64,000 nt of DNA from Archilochus colubris. Lineage: Eukaryota > Chordata > Aves > Apodiformes > Trochilidae. The notes beneath the pieces are model-generated. The model had not been told where the DNA came from. It searched no databases and saw nothing but the letters and a program-made list of their open reading frames with translations. Both the position numbers and the translations under genes were made by a program. Positions 12,677 through 25,120 of the stretch are shown here, piece after piece. Numbering within the stretch: the first letter of the stretch is position 1; each line of letters begins with the position of its first letter. The DNA lies in assembly GCA_023079485.1 (NCBI GenBank), contig CM041084.1, positions 71,085,709 through 71,149,708 on the forward strand, read 5' to 3'.

Positions 12677-12685
12677 TCTTGTCAC
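12230..12685 (-). pseudogene. CR1 ORF2 C-terminal fragment, open frame
   Basis: A 151-codon open frame encodes the carboxyl end of the CR1 ORF2 polyprotein, downstream of the RT palm. Recognisable stretches are [71 protein letters not shown] and [20 protein letters not shown]. The first codons (GTG ACA AGA) lie in the retroviral flank, and the frame enters CR1 by chance read-through. There is no endonuclease and no catalytic RT motif, so it has no activity by itself. The intact frame indicates young age, not function. Confidence 0.9.
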
Positions 12686-12905
12686 AGTGCAGCAGCCCTG
12701 ATAGCTTTACCTCTAAGCTGCCCCTTCATCTATTGCTGTAGCCACCCCCACAACCCTTTTCCACCATCCAAGAGCCAGTACAGAGCCTTTTCTTATTCAG
12801 CAATATCTGGAACCATCATGATAGCTTTCATTTCTGCAAATGGACTCTATCTGTCTTCAACAGTTTTTGAGCTGTGTCATGGGACTCTATAAAGCAGTTT
12901 TACAG
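12677..12905 (-). pseudogene. ERVL-like pol RNase H-region remnant
   Basis: The minus strand from about 12870 to 12677 resembles the RNase H part of avian ERVL-type pol. A D-G-S box occurs near 12810, followed by an S-W-M-V box and a tryptophan-rich segment just after it. The spacing between the two boxes is about ten codons, much shorter than the several tens expected, so an internal deletion is likely. In-frame stops are present. The gag, protease and RT regions expected between this piece and the LTR are absent. This assignment rests on remembered family features and needs an alignment. Confidence 0.6.
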
Positions 12906-13367
12906 TTCTGATGTTTATTCAAATTATGATAGGGCACATCAGTAAACAGAGTATATTGATCCCCACTTTCTGGCAACTTATTGTACAGTAGGGTGTTTTT
13001 GGGAAGAGTCAACTCCTTGAGTAGTGCTCTGAAAACTCTGCTTTATGATCAGTCCATGATGTCTTCAGGGATGTCATGAAGTGGTTGGAGTTCCCTAGTA
13101 AAACCCATCACACGATCAGTGCTACCCACTTACTCCCTGAAGCATGTGTTGCACTGCAAAAACCCAAAGCAGCCACTAACAAATCCTGAAATTTGGCAAA
13201 CAAAGAAAAGGGAGCAGGTAAGGGAACAAACAAACCAGTGTCAAGAACAAGGCTGTCAACACTGTGACTAACAACTGCAAGTAGCAACTTGCCAAGCAAC
13301 AGCTAAATAGGTATAACAACTGTAAATTCAGTCTAGCACATTCTGCTCAAATCCATAGTTGTCTCAA
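12906..13367 (-). mobile_element. Endogenous retrovirus leader and internal region
   Basis: The minus strand from the primer binding site down to about 13090 resembles the long untranslated leader seen downstream of the 5' LTR in this avian retroelement type. A 63-codon open frame lies at 13108-13299, but I do not think it is a gene product. Between about 12906 and 13090 the identity is unclear. The jump from leader to RNase H within some 450 bp implies that gag, protease and most of RT were deleted. Confidence 0.5.
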
Positions 13368-13385
13368 GCCCCATATTGGGTGCCA
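13368..13385 (-). other. Retroviral primer binding site, tRNA-Lys type
   Basis: Eight bases inside the LTR edge, the minus strand reads TGGCACCCAATATGGGGC. The tRNA-Lys-complementary binding site is TGGCGCCCAACGTGGGGC. The three differences all lie at the two CpG dinucleotides (one CG to CA; one CG to TA), the pattern expected from methyl-cytosine deamination of an old copy. This fixes the orientation and identifies the adjoining LTR as the 5' LTR. Confidence 0.75.
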
Positions 13386-13393
13386 AAAAGAGC

Positions 13394-13907
13394 TGTTGTG
13401 GGTTGACGCAATCTGACAGATTAAATTTCCAACCAGTGTCTTGAACTCCCAGTTTGTCTGCAGCAGGATGCTGGAGAGAATTGGAAAGCAAAAATGTAAG
13501 GGGAAAAGAAACCTCATGAGTCAAGATAGAAATAGTTAAAGTGAGGGGGGAAAACTGAAAATAAAACAAGTGGTGCAAAAGTTGTTGCCAGTAGCCAACA
13601 AATACCTAGCTCCTCTTCAAGTAATGGCACCTTGGGAACGCATCTGAGCATATTATATTTTATACAATATTCCACTAGACAATGTGGATCAGCTGTCCTA
13701 GCTGCATCCCCTCCAAATCTTGTCCACCCATAATCTACTTGCTGGGGAGGGCAAAGTGGGAAATGGAGAACGTCTTGATGCTGTGCAAGTACTCTCAAGC
13801 AATACCTAGAACACTTGTCTATTATCAGCAGTGGTTTGGCCAGAAATCCATAACACAGCACCACAGAGGCTGCTATGAGGAAGTTCGTCCCAGCCAGATG
13901 TTGTGCA
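13394..13907 (-). mobile_element. 5' LTR of an endogenous retrovirus
   Basis: A 514-bp LTR on the minus strand begins TG at 13907 and ends ACAACA at 13394, directly before the primer binding site. The U3 start carries the CTGGCTGGGA motif near 13890, and a long stretch around 13690-13900 matches the widespread avian LTR I know from many bird genomes. A TATA-like ATATTTTAT-type stretch near 13650-13670 fits the promoter. Only this LTR is present: no 3' LTR was found to the left, so the element is truncated. Exact boundaries depend on the TG/CA ends. Confidence 0.75.
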
Positions 13908-16900
13908 GACTAATAGTGCCTTAGAGGGTAAGTAATTGCTCTTTCTCCTTAACACTTGTTCACATCCCTTCTCAAAATACTACCACTTCTTCTGACCACT
14001 TGTCATTCATTTTTCAAACTGTGAAAATGTCTGATAAAATTAAACTCCTGGGGAGATTAACTTTTTCCTGTTTGGAAAGAGACAGCAGATCTCTGATACA
14101 TATGATAAAATTAGATCATACCTATACCTTCAGTATATGATGTGATTAGAAGCTCTGGATACAGACCATGGCTACTGTGTGAAGTGCTGAGTAAACATGG
14201 GATCAAAATGTGATTTTTTTCCGTGAGAGGATACACCCTTTCCATAGCGGATCTATAGCTATCTGTCTGAATCTAAGCAAACAATGAGATGACATCAGTA
14301 TTATGGGCAGAAATTTCATGATCTCAGGATCCAAAATGCTATGAATAGACATTTTTTCTAAAATGGGCAGATTTAACCACGGGGAGCAAGATCTTGTTCT
14401 CTGGATGTGTGCTGGAGCAGGGATGAAGAACTCTCCTTCACCCTGTGGTCAAGAGATGACTTGCTTAAGGTACTTTCATAGACATAAGGATGTAATTTAC
14501 TTTTGTCTGGTACTAAATCCACCTTAGCATCCGAGTATTCCTTTTGCAAGTGAGATCATGGGCACCTGGATCCTTTCAGATAGCCTTCAATATGGCAGAA
14601 TAGGGATCCTTCCTAATGTTTAAAGTCTGCAATTGGTGTGTGTGATAAAAGTCCTTGTAGTCAAACTATTTCTTGTTTAGCAAAATGAAAATCTTTCCTG
14701 AGGATAGATTTATTATATATATGGTCTACTTTATCTGTAGACACAATTTGCAAACTGATTTGTGGGGTTTTAGTTCCTTAATAATCACTTGGGGCAAGTT
14801 TCCTAATACAACACTGGAATGGAAATCACAACCTTGTAGGGAGGAGCTTGTCTTGGGCTGGAGAGTGTAATTTCTTTTTCCATAGAGGTATCTTTTCCCT
14901 TTAAATGGGAACATCTGAAATTGAGTAACGATTTTTGGAAGCAACAGACTAAAGTGTTGGGAAATGCCATATCAGTGTATCTAATTCCTCCAAACCAAAT
15001 AATTGTAAGGTGTTACTTTGACTTGAATTCTTCTGATATTTTAGTTGTTTTTTAATAATATATTTAAACTGAGAAAAAAGTATTATCCCCCTGAACTTTA
15101 CTGCAAAAACTTATTGCCAGTTAAAAAAGAAAGATACCCGAGAAACAAGGGGGTTTTGATAGGCATTAAAAGCTTGGTCATTCTTTCTCTTCTGATTATG
15201 ACATTCTCATAAAACCTTTTTTCCCTCTCATGCCAAAGCAATGCTCCTCTTAACAATGTAACAGTGATGGCGCCATCCACCTCTAGTCATGAGAGAAACA
15301 AGATTGTCCAAGTAACATTCTGCTTGAAGGACTTGTTCAAACAAATGTGCCCCTCCCCTCTTCAGACTAGAGGTTGCTGAACATTAAGAATGCAATGGTA
15401 CCTTAATGCTAAGACACCTGCTGCGTGTTTTTCTTCTGTGGATGAAATAAAGGAATTTGAATCATAAGTTAGAATAGCACACCTTGAATAGTCCTCCATA
15501 GATGTAGGAAAGGCTCCTTTCACATAACTGAGCTATTTATTAGGTGTTTTTATACTCTTAACCTTAAAAAAGGAGCAGGGGTTAAGAAGTATGTGCAGCA
15601 TAAAACATGATGGATGCTTCATTCTAACTTTTGTTAGATTAAATAGAAATATTGTCTTGTGTGTGAGTCTGGGCAGAAGGATGTTCTGAGATACCTTTCC
15701 ACCATTCATTTCTCTTCTCTTGTGTTTGTGAGGTTGTTCCAGGCCACTTTTCAGTGTCAAAAGTAGCTGTTCCTCTTTATTCTGCACATTAAAATGTGTA
15801 ACTGGCTTTTAAGTGCTACCTTAACCCACAGTGAACTACAGTATTGAGGCAGAAATGTTGAATTGGAAAGAATGGGAATTACAAATAATCATGTACTGCT
15901 CTTACACAATCTAATTTTAACCTTCTAACCTAATTTTAACCTCATTCAGGAATGAGGGTGCTGCTTCATGAAATGCTACGAAATGGTAAATAGATGGAAA
16001 AGCTTTTTTGTGGCTATGCACAGTTGCTGGGCCAAGCTTTTCCACTACCTGAACACAGTACTCTGTGCTTCTATGTGTCCTACCAGCTGTGTGGGAACAG
16101 GGTCCCTGTGCAATAATAGTGGACACCAGGTCTGCAGGTGATTCTACAGAAGGAGGTGGAAGAATGCCAGAACTGATATGAGTAGGGAGATACTCATGCC
16201 AGTGGGAAACTTTGAGAACAGAGAGAAGTTGTGCTGCATGATTTTGCCCTTGAATACAAGGAGGAGAAAGAGAAAGCAGAGGAAGGTGCAGATTGAGTGA
16301 GGGACCTGAATGGGACACACAATATTCTGTGTGTTGGTCTGCTTGTGTGGTGCTCAGGAGCTATGTGTTGGTGAAGAGAAGACTTCTCACCTGTGCCATT
16401 TCAAAAAGAGCCATTAGCATCCATTGATGTGAAGGACACAGTGGTCTATGGTTTTAATAACAAATGTATGATAATTGTGTCTTGCTAGTTCTTCAGGGGG
16501 CAGATACAATCCCTGTGGCGAATTCATATTTCTTAATGCAGATTTAGGTGACATAAATAGCACTGTAAATTGCTGGCCTCTTGAATTCAATGACAGAAAT
16601 CCTTGTGGAGCTACATGTCAGCACCTAAGTCTTTGAGGGACCTTTGAAAAAAAAGTCTCAACGAAAAGTACCACAGGTGCTAGATTTTCCCTTGTAATAT
16701 GCAGGGGTGCATTGAAGCATCTTCGTGGGAAAATCTGATTAGGAATGTAGTCACTTAATGAAGGAGTGAATGACTGATCTACTCTTTTTGCTGCTGATTT
16801 TTTGTTTGTTTTAATAGAGGGATCACACTGCCTTCAGGCTCAGTCCTCTGTGTGAATTGGTCCACAACAGTCCAAACAGCTGTGCTGGTTAATTTTCACT

Positions 16901-18389
16901 AGCTGAGACTTCAACCTCCCAAGTGCAAGAACACTGCAGGGAAAGGGAGGAAATACTGCCTGATATTCTGGGAGAACAATTAAGACTTAGTCCCTGATCT
17001 CTGAACTCAGAGAGAGTTTTGCCATTTGACTTCAATTTTATCGGGATCAGAAACCCTTCAACAGAATATGAAGCTCTAAACAAGGTCATCCAGAAAAATC
17101 TAACTTTTTCTCTGTGGCTGAGGTGGTTGGCATGGCAGTCAGGGAAAGGAAGAATTCTACAGGTTTATATAAAAATAGCACTAATTTAATAATAATAAAA
17201 AATATTAGGGATACTTGAAGGGAAATCCAGACCTTTTGCTTAGAAAATGAGCAATGGAGAAATATATGTTTTTGTTTGCTGATGTTGAATAGGATCACTT
17301 GCTGGTAATTGTGATAAATTAAGAAGCCTAAGTCTGGAATAATGGTTTGTTTATTAATATTTTATTTCTTCAGCACCCAGGGAAACCCACTTCATGGGGC
17401 ACTGTACAAACACATATCATAGAATAAGTCTCAGATGCAAAAAAAAAAGGCAGCCAGGTTAGGAAAATAGAAATATAACTATACTCTGAGGATGCCTGTT
17501 CCTATAATTGCTGTAACAGGTTAAAGTGAATTTGTGACACAACAGTACTTGGTTCAAATGTGTGAATTAGTAAAGAACTGTAGTCTTTTTAAAAGAGCTG
17601 TATGTTGTGGTGAGGACTGCCCTGTAGACCTGACCTCATCTTACTCTTTAGGGAGAAAGAAATGGGGGAGATAGTAAGAGAAGGGGCAAAGTCCCTAGTA
17701 GGTTCAAAGGACAGAAATGTTTATTCATTAAGTAAATGTAAAACATGCATGTTCTGTTCATGAGCACTGCTTGTCCTCTTTGGGCTTCCTATCTTCTGTA
17801 TCTGGAAGGTTTTAATTAATTTCATATGTGGTTCTTTACATTGCTTTACTTTTTAGAGACATTACCTTGTTTCTGATTGTTAGATGCACAGACTTAGGTT
17901 GAATTCAAACATTATATGAGTGACTGAATTCATCAGTTTGGCTCTGGCACTATGTTGAGGTGTGTATGTGGCATCAAGAGTAAGCACTATTCACCTATTT
18001 TGCATTCTGAAAATGGGTGTAGCAGCATAGATTCTGGGGGAAGCAGGCAGGGTTTGAATTTAAAATTATTGACTGTAAGTAGAATCACTTCACAGCTAAT
18101 ATTGTATTATTACTGTGATACAAAAGGCAAAACTGAGGAAAGAAAATGAGTGGGGGCTTAATACTGTATTTAGTGAAGAGTAAGCAAAATCAAGCAGGGA
18201 CTTGACAATATTGGTGGATGATATTAAATTTTTAATGAGAAGTCTTGGAAAATATATTAGCTGATATGGCCAAAGACAGTCTCTGTAGAGCTTGAAAGCA
18301 GAGGAGGGAGCTTGGTGATTCTTGGAACAATCAACATCAATGCAGAGTTAGAGGACTGGGAAAAGTTTTTTTAAATTAGGGGGGCATAT
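13908..18389. other. Unique non-coding DNA
   Basis: About 4.5 kb with no recognised repeat or gene. A 133-codon minus-strand frame at 15917-16318 is the longest, but it has no motif I recognise. A 10-base A run sits at 17439-17448. Confidence 0.55.
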
Positions 18390-18760
18390 AGGAAGGCCAG
18401 AAAATTGATCATGCAGGATTTTAATTACCAAGATATTGATTAAGGTAATAAGTATGCACAAATTCATAAAGGGTAGATAGTGCAGGGCTGATTCCTTAAG
18501 CTGTCTGTGAGCTTGTAGTCCCAGGCTCTCTTGGATCTAGCCCTGGGGAACTAAGCCAACTACAACAAATGAGGTAGAGACTATCTATGGAGCATCCTCG
18601 TGCCAGGTTGGGAAGAATGAGCACTTAAGGAAGGAGCGCTGAGGGTTTGGTGGGGTTTCTTTTAGGCTAGTAAAGGCTAATTTTGAGGAAATTTGCCCAA
18701 GGAATTTCTTCTTATTATGGAAATCTCTGTATAACTGAAAAATAACAGTGATTTCCTCAG
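18390..18760 (+). mobile_element. Ancient CR1-type LINE endonuclease fragment
   Basis: A strongly decayed plus-strand segment resembles the apurinic endonuclease domain of old CR1/L3-like LINEs. A (G)DFNYxDID-like stretch is encoded near 18415-18440 and a LDLALGN-like stretch near 18535-18560, at about the right distance apart. Further on, ANFEEIC lies near 18675-18700. No frame is open for long. It is much older than the other CR1 copies. Ends are approximate. Confidence 0.5.
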
Positions 18761-21480
18761 AGAGACTGTAATTAAAATGTGTCCTGGTTAAGTCTACAAA
18801 GGTTAAATGCTGATGGGGGCAAAGTCAGTATCAAATTAGCATAAGGTATGAAGCAGGTAGTTTCTTAAACTACAGCATAATTAGTGCAGTAAGGAGCAGG
18901 ATAGAGTGATAAAAATAAATTAAAAAGGCCTATAGAATTAATTTCTTTTCTGTTTATCTGAAAAATTATTTTTGCATGCTATTTCTCCTTTACTCACTCT
19001 CCTTTATAGACCATGCTTTCAGATTTAGGAATGCTTTGTCTGCTTAACAGCATAGGGTAAGGTGGGTATAACAGGATACAGTATGGATATGTAACAGAAT
19101 ATTATAGATTGTATTGTGTAGTTTATGGATATCTTTTTTTAATGAAAAACTCTCTCTTTTCTGACTTTCACAATGGTCCAGAGAAGAGGTCTTAGAGGAG
19201 TGAAGTGAATTATAGAGAAATAGGAAGCAGTCTTGATTTTACCACCCACTAAAAAATAATAACTAGTCAGGCTAAAAATGAGGAAACAAGCTGTGCCCTT
19301 TCTTAGCAGATAAACTGTTCTACTTATGGAGCACATGAAGAATTCCTTCTCAACAGCTCCTGAAGTTGCATTCTCAGGAAAAATTCTTTATTTTGGGGGA
19401 GAGAAAAAAAATTACACAAACCATCACAGGTTCTCCCAGCCTTGCCCCCATATTCATAGTGCAGAAAGGATCAGAGAAAGTAGTTCCAAGAAAAATGAAG
19501 TGTATTAAAAAAAGAGCTAGGACAGATCTGCTCAATAGTGATTTTATTATCATCTATTTTCCGTAATGAAAGAATGGAAATAACCTTTATTTAGAGAATC
19601 TCTTTCTTAAGTTGCTGGAATAATCGGATAATTTGCAGTAAAGCATGAAATGGCCTGGCCTGCTTCAAATAAAAAACCCACAGCTATTTAATATGACTGA
19701 CATACAAGCTTGTGTTCAGTAAGAAACAAAATTAGATTTATTGATATCTTTATTCTAGGGAGTTCTATTTTGTAAATGCATTAGGTCTTCTGATCAGTGG
19801 AATGTAATGAATGAGAAGATGCAAGATAGGAACCATGTATTATATTTTTAAAACACTATTTAACTTTAAGATGATTTTTGAAGAAAATAAAGTGGGCCTT
19901 TTTATATAACACCCGTATTTGTGCCAGAACCTTAATGTAAATTTAATATCTTTTTAAGGAATATACTTTAGCTGTATCTGCCAAATACCTTGGTCAATGT
20001 AAAAATAATCTCCCAAAGGGTAGATGTGGAGTGAGATGGCAGTTTGGTATAAGGCTTCCCTCTCCAGTGCTGTGGAAGATGTTTTAGTTCTGTCATCCGC
20101 TAAAAGGATCTGAACTCGGATTTCTACATTTCCATAAAGTGCTCTCCTTGTAATGTTCCCATATGGCTGTTCTTACTCTGTCCTATCAAAACCATTTCAG
20201 TTTATATAACTACCTTATCAACTCGTTTTGCTGCCTGAACCCTGAGAGTGTTACCTCCTGTGAGAGTACCCTGGCACTGTGTGTGCATATACACCCAAAC
20301 CTCCTGTGTTTTAGTTTTATGCACAGATGTGTTGACAAAACACCTCACTCTTGTGTTCTGTCACATAACTTTCTGCAGTAATCCTGTCCCATGCATGGAA
20401 AAGGGGAGTACTGGAGTGTGATCCTGCAAATCCATCCACTCCTTCCTTGTAGGGCTGAGCTCCTCAGGCTGGGTCATCCGCAGGCCTCCTAAAAGCAGAT
20501 GTTAAAAGTTTCAGAGGAATAGAAGATGCTATATCCCGATGCCTTGCTCTCTTTACTTGGTTGGAAGTTGTGATCTGTACCCCATTGTCCTGAGATCTCC
20601 CCTTGGCTGTGACACTTGCTCCCACAGCAACATGAAAAGCTTGTTCTGCAGGCAAGTGTGGGCTGACCACACTGAGCACCCTTTCTTTCTGTTGTCCAAG
20701 TGGTACAAAACAAAACCTTAAAGGGGAGATGCTATGATTTTGTTACTGATCCTTAATTGATTGTTCTGCCTCCATATGGCTTCTGATAACACAAATGGCT
20801 GGAGATGCCCCTTTATTTTTCCTAGACTCCTTTCTTCATGCTTCTGTGCATTATATGCTTCCCTGCTTTCTATCTCCTGGTGAAGAGCAGGTATTCTGGG
20901 ACTGACACCTTCACTTACAGCTCCAGCACTACCTCTTCATTCGCCAAATCTTTGCTGCTGCTGAGAACTGTATTTCATCTCTCGGCCCCATGAAGCCAGG
21001 TGAAGATTTTTCAATCTCTCAGTCCAGAAAATAGTAAAGGAACAGGAGAAAATCATTCTAAGAGATTGGACAGGTGTTCAGGGTGAGAATACAAAAATAG
21101 AGGAAAATATTTAGTGGATATGAACTGGTTTTTTTACTATATGAGCCTATTCCTGCTCATTAGTTATTGCTGTTGCACAGTAAATGTAAACCAGAATTAG
21201 TATTTTGAAGTTAGGGTAGAGCTGTCAATTTAAACCAGCAATGATCTGCTCTCTTTTATAACCAATGAAATACTGGTGCAGACACACTTGCTTAGCTTTC
21301 AACACAAAGTTCTTGTTGTGGCAGATAAGGGCAGGAAGATTTTGATGGCTGCCAGAAGTAAAAGGAGGTTCTTATCTTTTCTTGTTATCTTTTAAACTTT
21401 GCAGAGGTTCACAGAAGCAGCAGGCTTCAAAGTTTTGAAACCTTTCTAATATCCAGCAGCCATATAATTTTTTCCTTATT
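18761..21480. other. Unique non-coding DNA
   Basis: No repeat or coding signal recognised. Short open frames at 19326-19566 and 20163-20721 overlap each other on both strands and look incidental. Confidence 0.5.
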
Positions 21481-22290
21481 AAAGACACTTGCCTAATTTT
21501 TATGTAAATAGCCACAGCCTGGTGGCCGCTCTAATCCAACAGCATTACTGCTGGCAAACAAGGGATTAAGAATAAATTGCTGTATTGAAATTAAAGCTGT
21601 AGGGCCTGATAGAGCCAGGCTAACACTAAATTCTATAGATACTGTATCCTTGTTGCCAGCACCATTGTGCTTTAATCCGGTGCTCAGGGTTTCCAAAACT
21701 AAAAAGTACTTCTTTAATCCTTTTTTCACACACTGTAATGCAAACCTTGATGCTGAATAATCCACTGAGGTTTGCACATTTGTTAGATCTCTGCTTCATT
21801 AAATTACCAAATTTCACTGGCAGCAGAGCAGCGTGGCAAAATGTCAACACAGCTTTGCAAAGCCAGCGGTTGCTCATTTCTGAAGATGAATATGATCTCT
21901 ATTAATGTCTGTTTACTACATTTCAGCACTAACCTTTATAAAGTGATGAAGGGATGGGAGGAACTCCAGGGCAGGCATACAGAGTGCAGGAACGTGTTTT
22001 TCTCGGTGAACATAAGACTGAACCAAGAAACTATGGGAAATGAGTTTACAAGGGCATTTAGTCTGAACTCCGTTGCTAGATATCTTGGGATTTGATTGGT
22101 TTGTACCATATTAGTGATACCATACAGTCTTTGAACATTCATCAGTATCGTGGCATTTGATACTGAAAATGCCCACGAAAAGGAACTGGAGTCCAACATG
22201 AAACAGTGGGATCAAAGTTGTGAATGTTTTTTAGTGGCTGATAAAATGTCTTCCCGCAGCCATCTGAGTGTCTGATCTGCAGACACTAAT
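21481..22290. promoter_or_regulatory. Candidate conserved non-coding block
   Basis: About 800 bp of complex, repeat-free sequence of even composition, with several short homeobox- or NF-Y-like words (ATTAAA, GATTGG near 22094, CATTAAATTACC near 21797). It lacks the T tracts and simple repeats that surround it. This texture resembles vertebrate conserved enhancers. Open frames on both strands (for example 21493-21777 minus and 21841-22095 plus) do not look like real exons. Conservation cannot be seen from a single sequence. Confidence 0.25.
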
Positions 22291-23611
22291 CTCTGGAATT
22301 TGTGGTGATGTTCCTGGTCCCTAATCAGTGTTATATTTCATGTACACTGTGCTGGGACTTTCTTGAGTTAAAGAGGAAGGGAACTATTATTCAGTGTAAT
22401 ATAATGTCAGTAGCACTGTCGAGGATCCTGATATTTATTTAGGTTCAGCCCTGAGGGGCATTGGTGTAATTCTCACATTGGATGTAGATCATCTGAATTC
22501 TTGGTTCAAAGCTTTTGGCTTTTTTCAGTTTGGTGGTTTCTGTTTTTTTAAATGTCCCACAGCTCACTCCTAAGAAAGATAGGCTTTTGGTCATGTCAAC
22601 AGGACTTTTAGTTAGGAAAGTAAAATAGACATGTGTCCTTAGGGCAAACAGCCCCCACAATGAATTCTACTAAACAAAACTTCATGCTGGGAGGTACAAA
22701 AGAGAACTGTTATTAAAGAATCTGTTAAAACCTATGTAGGACCTAATACCCCTTGTTGGGACAAGATTTTTTTGTCTCTAGAATAACTAAAGGAAGTCTA
22801 ATTTTTAACAGTGCTTGGGAGTTCCTGGTGACAAGAATTTAGTCACACTTCACTTGAATCCCTCAGGAATGTCTTTGTTTAATTTAATACAACTGATTTC
22901 AGTTGTGAAGAAGCAGAACCCATACCTAAATGGGACAAAAGTGGTCTCAAAAGAAACCTGAAACAGGCTTTACATTTTATGGTTTTTAACCTTAAAGGCT
23001 CCTAGAAGGAATGAGTCATGCTTTTGTAAGGAATGACCTAAGCTGATCTCTTTGGTTGCAGAACTGTAAAGAAATTCAATGGATGCAAAACACAGACTTT
23101 GCAATTGCAACCTGATTTTTGAAATGTATTTATTTAATATATACAGATATATATAGTAGTTTTCTCAAGTTTTGTTCTTGAAAAATCTATTTCTGTTTAC
23201 CAGCTATAGTTTGATGAGAGATACTACTCTGACCTACAATTTCCCAATATATAAGAGCAACACATAGAGCAGGGGAAATGCACAGAAAATTGTACAAAGC
23301 TGCATCAGTTGTGCTGAGATATTTAAGATAAGTTCTGTAAACTGTATGCTGATAATGTAGACACCAGAAATATGAACAATTAGGTTAGGGTTAAAAAGGA
23401 ATTTTTGCTAAAAAGAAAATTGGGTGAACAGATGCTCTCAGTTTTAAGATGATTAATTTTAATAGTGATGTATTATAGACTGTAGCTACCTTGTGACTTA
23501 GGCTACATAAGACATGACACATACATAAAATGCAACTATAATAAGGTACAGCACTGCAGATATGGAAGAATAGATTAGGTGGCCTAAATTATGTATAATT
23601 CATCTTACCTT
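22291..23611. other. Unique non-coding DNA
   Basis: No gene or repeat recognised apart from a short AT stretch near 23130-23160. Confidence 0.5.
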
Positions 23612-23670
23612 GGGAGGAGATATGAACTAGATGACTTTTTGAAGTCCAGACTATTTCTATGTGAGCCTAT
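23612..23670 (+). mobile_element. CR1 3' tail fragment
   Basis: A decayed CR1 3' UTR end: GAACTAGATGAC, then a TTTTTGAAGTCC-like stretch and TTTCTATG followed by a worn octamer. The order and spacing match the CR1 3' terminus. There is no coding part. It is short, so the call is moderate. Confidence 0.5.
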
Positions 23671-24964
23671 GAATTTCCATTATTTCTCAGTGCTTTTTAT
23701 GAGGAAAGATAGAAAAGTGCTTTAACTGCAAACTTTCTTTCTTGACTGTGCGTGTCTTCTTACTTTTGTTGAGGAAATTTAATACCTTCACTGGAGACCA
23801 AGTCTATTGTTTGTTGTTGATTGTATTTTATGAAGCTCTGAACATAAATGACACTCATGAGTGTATGTGGGATGTTATCTGTTAATAAATTCAGAAGTAG
23901 AGCATCACAACCACATATACTGAAAATAACACAATATGAACAAGGCAAGATTATCAGTGATTATCATACTCTTATCCAGGCAGTGCCACCCAAATGCAAT
24001 TCTGCCACAATTCTGCCACATGGTCCTAGTCATACCTTGTTAATGTGAAAGATTGTTACTCAAAACTCTTAGGTGGTCTGTAACTCCCTCTGTTTCCCAG
24101 GAGGACCCCGTGCGAAGCTATGTGGGATTGTCCTGCATTCTATTTTTCTTTTTTATAACAGGACAGTTCACCAGGAAGCTGTACAGTAATGCTTGTGATA
24201 AAGAGGGGAACTTGATCAATGTAATGTTTTTAAATGTCAGAACAAATCACAGTGTTATTGCATTTGACATTGTCTTTTCAAGCAGCATGTACTTCCACTA
24301 AGTACAGTCCCACTGATATCTAAAAGAAGGGATTGTCTCTGCACTGAAAAAGTCTGAAGGACTTTCCAATTGTGATAGTGAGTTTAGTACCACAGAAATG
24401 AGGATTCAGCCTAGCATGTGATGAATAAAAATACCTGCAATTTTGCTAGCTGGGGTTAAAATTCATAAGGGAGATGAGCCCCATATGGGCATAAAGCCAT
24501 AAACCAGTTACTATGTGGAATTATCAAGAGACTGCCCACAGTGAAATAGTCCTAGCCCAGTGTTCATTGAAGGGCTATTAGCCTTTATTTGGAAACGTTT
24601 AAGTCATATTTACCCTTGGAATTAGGATAGATGTCCATACTGACCACTGATCCCATCTGCTCTGGCAACTTCTGTGTGGGAATCATCTGCTGAAACAATG
24701 ACACTGTCTTTTCAGAGCATGTCAGCATGTATATGTTTTGACTGTAGGGGCTGAGGAGTACCTTAAGTGATTCATACAAGATTGGACTAAGAGGTGTAAA
24801 AATAGCCAGTGCTGAGAATAGCCCTAACAAGCAGTAATATGTGGGTATGGAGTCACTGGGCACAAAACACGAACTCGTATCATGGGAGGGAAACAAGGAC
24901 TCTCAGCTTTTTGGTCTTGTGTTTTTCTCCCACTTAGTCATGCTCGCATGTAACTCCTACCAAT
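23671..24964. other. Unique non-coding DNA
   Basis: No gene or repeat recognised. A minus-strand frame at 24585-24896 has no recognisable features. Confidence 0.5.
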
Positions 24965-25120
24965 TTGATCACTGCAATGGATTTGCCCAAGAGGTGGTGA
25001 GGTGTTACTCCTTCAAGATATTTAAAAATTATCTGGACATGGTCCTGGGCAACCAGCTCTAGATAACCCTGCTTGAGCAGGGTGGGTTGGACAAGAGATC
25101 CTCAACTGTTCTGTGATCCC
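24965..25120 (+). mobile_element. CR1 3' end, short copy
   Basis: A plus-strand 3' end of CR1. The final ORF2 codons are recognisable (QEVV...SFKIFKNYLDMVLGNQL, with the frame open to 25062). The 3' UTR follows (CTGCTTGAGCAGGGTGGGTTGGAC) and ends in TTCTGTGATC at about 25117. About 25 bp of the usual UTR is missing before the tail. It is severely 5'-truncated. Confidence 0.88.

Noticed and set aside
15917..16318. 133-codon minus-strand frame
   Set aside because: No recognisable motif or splice signals. Such a length can occur by chance in 64 kb.
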